From: Candidatus Caldarchaeum sp.
Lineage (GTDB): Archaea; Thermoproteota; Nitrososphaeria_A; Caldarchaeales; Caldarchaeaceae
Assembly (NCBI GenBank): GCA_025054795.1
Contig: JANWZU010000201.1
Coordinates: 1-14,505, forward strand
Direction of reading: 5' to 3'
Length of the DNA: 14,505 nt
A program made the translations under genes and the position numbers. This document shows positions 13,610 to 14,505 of this stretch, one piece after another. Numbering within the stretch: the stretch's first letter is position 1; each line of letters begins with the position of its first letter. A model generated the notes under the pieces. It was not told where the DNA came from. It searched no databases and saw only the letters and a list, made by a program, of their open reading frames with translations.

Positions 13610-14095
13610 GTGGTGAACGTGGAACCCGTCTCCAAGCCCGTGCCTTTCGTCCCCACGCCGTGGAACGTCGTGGAGAGGATGCTGGAGATGGCGGGGCTGG
13701 AGGAAGGTGAAACTGTCTACGACCTGGGGTGCGGAGACGGCAGGTTCCTGCTCACTGCTGCGAGAAAGTTCAAGGCTTTGGCTGTCGGATGCGAACTAAG
13801 GCCCGCCCTCGTCTCGCATGTGAGGAGGAGGGTGAAGGAGCTTCGCCTCGACGACATGGTTTCCGTAGTGAAGAGAAACATGTTCACCATCCCGCTGCAG
13901 AACGCAGACGTCATAACTCTCTACCTAACCAGAGACCTCCTAGCCAAGCTGAGGCCCAAGCTGGAGACGGAGCTGAAGCCAACAGCCCGAATAGTCTGCC
14001 ACGACTTCCCCATACCGGGCTGGACACCGACAGACTGGCAGAAAATCAAAGGACACGTCATCTATCTCTACGAGAAGCCTAGAAAATTGGTTTAA
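13610..14095 (+). CDS. SAM-dependent protein lysine methyltransferase, aKMT4/FAM173-like
   Basis: This small (161 aa) class I methyltransferase begins VPFVPTPWNVVERMLEMAG, then motif I VYDLGCGDGRFLLTAARKF (36-54), acidic Glu62 at the end of strand 2 (AVGCELRP), NADVITLYLTRDLLAKLRPKLETELKP (98-124) and CHDFPIPGW. The whole pattern matches the FAM173-type enzymes and, from memory, the crenarchaeal aKMT4, a broad-specificity enzyme that methylates lysines of many proteins including chromatin proteins and MCM. It likely acts in the cytoplasm on multiple proteins; this is inferred from the family. GTG codons at 13610, 13613 and 13619 are all possible starts; 13619 (MEPVSKPVPFVPTP) aligns best with aKMT4. 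It abuts leuD with no gap, so it is probably co-transcribed. Confidence 0.85.
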   Translation: MVNVEPVSKPVPFVPTPWNVVERMLEMAGLEEGETVYDLGCGDGRFLLTAARKFKALAVGCELRPALVSHVRRRVKELRLDDMVSVVKRNMFTIPLQNADVITLYLTRDLLAKLRPKLETELKPTARIVCHDFPIPGWTPTDWQKIKGHVIYLYEKPRKLV

Positions 14096-14098
14096 AAA
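14091..14098 (+). promoter_or_regulatory. TATA-like box before the 14126 gene
   Basis: TTTAAAAA overlaps the methyltransferase stop and lies about 31 nt before ATG 14126. This gives the last gene its own promoter. Confidence 0.4.
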
Positions 14099-14125
14099 TC
14101 TGCTAATAGATAAATAATTCGACTC

Positions 14126-14416
14126 ATGGGCCGTCGTGTGGACGAGCTCCTCGGTCTTTTGAAAGCTAAGACGGACGTATTGAAGCTCCTCGGCCAGATG
14201 TGGGAGCTGCTCTACATCGAAAGCAAATCGCCCGATGTAGGTATTAGAAGGGAGAACCTCGTACGGCTTTTGCTGCGTAAGGAAATTGGGTTGGAAGTCG
14301 AGCCGGCTCCCCCTATGGAAAGGTCGTGGGATTTCAAGGTGATAATCGGCGAAAGAGAGAAGTTCTACAGTCTGAAAACCGCTGAGGGCCCTTCAGCGAT
14401 AAAAGTAGCATCTTGA
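14126..14416 (+). CDS. Small protein with possible PD-(D/E)xK nuclease signature, perhaps truncated
   Basis: This 96-aa ORF has its own TATA-like box. I do not recognise a named family with certainty. The first half is helical (VDELLGLLKAKTDVLKLLGQ). The second half reads SWDFKVIIGEREKFYSLKT, with Asp69 on a strand and Ser82-x-Lys84 on the next. This looks like the D...(E/Q/S)xK core of many type II restriction endonucleases, where the pattern 'YSIKT' or 'ISIKT' is common. In such proteins the chain continues well past this point, but here a TGA stops it 12 residues later (IKVAS). The other plus frame stays open from 14386 to the window end, so a frameshift is possible, and so is a genuinely short protein. 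No DNA methyltransferase is nearby; the preceding methyltransferase is a protein-modifying type. Nuclease function is inference. Confidence 0.5.
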   Translation: MGRRVDELLGLLKAKTDVLKLLGQMWELLYIESKSPDVGIRRENLVRLLLRKEIGLEVEPAPPMERSWDFKVIIGEREKFYSLKTAEGPSAIKVAS

Positions 14417-14505
14417 ACAGTTTGGGGCATAGGCATCAACGGCTTTTCATTGAAGAAAACTCGCAACTCCTGTTCTATTCCGAGAGCGTAAATTCCCTTG
14501 ACATT
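14417..14505. other. Right-edge stretch without an assigned gene
   Basis: These 89 bases hold no complete gene. A plus-strand frame (positions 14401, 14404 and so on) is open to the window end, and so is a minus-strand frame from the edge to a stop at 14365-14367. Either could be the edge of a real coding region, but neither is long enough to judge. Confidence 0.4.

Noticed and set aside
14365..14505. Minus-strand open frame entering from the right edge
   Set aside because: About 46 codons overlapping the 14126 gene; too short to separate from chance, so noted but not called as a gene.
1..14505. tRNA, rRNA, CRISPR array, insertion sequence or prophage genes
   Set aside because: No cloverleaf sequence, regularly spaced repeat, transposase or phage gene was seen in any gap.

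Overview
The window looks like chromosome of a thermophilic-type TACK archaeon. RadA, RNase P protein Rnp4, the SPOUT enzyme Nep1, an MBF1-type HTH protein, an F420-type luciferase-fold oxidoreductase and an aKMT4-like protein lysine methyltransferase are all archaeal in character. Most genes have an A/T-rich TATA-like box about 25-30 nt before the start codon, little or no leader, and frequent TTG or GTG starts. The threonine-rich surface protein with a C-terminal 'CxIATAA[YF]GS' box is a type I know best from Thaumarchaeota and relatives. An Aigarchaeota/Caldarchaeum-like or deep Nitrososphaeria source is my best guess, but this cannot be proved from the window.

Layout. 1-1115: 3' part of a membrane-anchored, Thr-rich surface protein. 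1127-2147: divergent rnp4 and nep1 around a short shared promoter. 2188-2520: MBF1-like HTH protein without a zinc ribbon. 2576-5320: aconitase. 5357-5662: small ArsR-type regulator, flanked on both sides by TTTAC/GTAAA inverted repeats. 5733-6356: RibU-like ECF S component, probably for riboflavin. 6413-7432: radA. 7516-8349: secreted coiled-coil protein with a C-terminal membrane anchor. 8382-9743 (minus): pyruvate kinase. 9844-10731: Mer/luciferase-like F420 oxidoreductase. 10728-12889 (minus): two-gene ABC exporter, ATPase then permease. 12962-14095: bacterial-type LeuD directly abutting an aKMT4-like methyltransferase. 14126-14416: short protein with a possible PD-(D/E)xK nuclease signature, perhaps broken near the window end.

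The genes are mostly single transcription units of housekeeping type: RNA processing, TCA cycle, glycolysis, recombination, leucine biosynthesis and protein methylation. Real operons are limited to the ABC pair (4-nt GTGA overlap), the leuD-methyltransferase pair (no gap) and possibly arsR-ribU. No tRNA, rRNA, CRISPR array, insertion sequence or prophage gene was seen, and no stretch longer than 300 bases lacks a gene.

I see no clear new multi-gene system. The points most worth a second look are the arsR/ribU regulatory pair with its matching palindromes, the two surface-type proteins, the unpaired bacterial-type LeuD joined to a lysine methyltransferase, and the possible nuclease remnant at the right edge.
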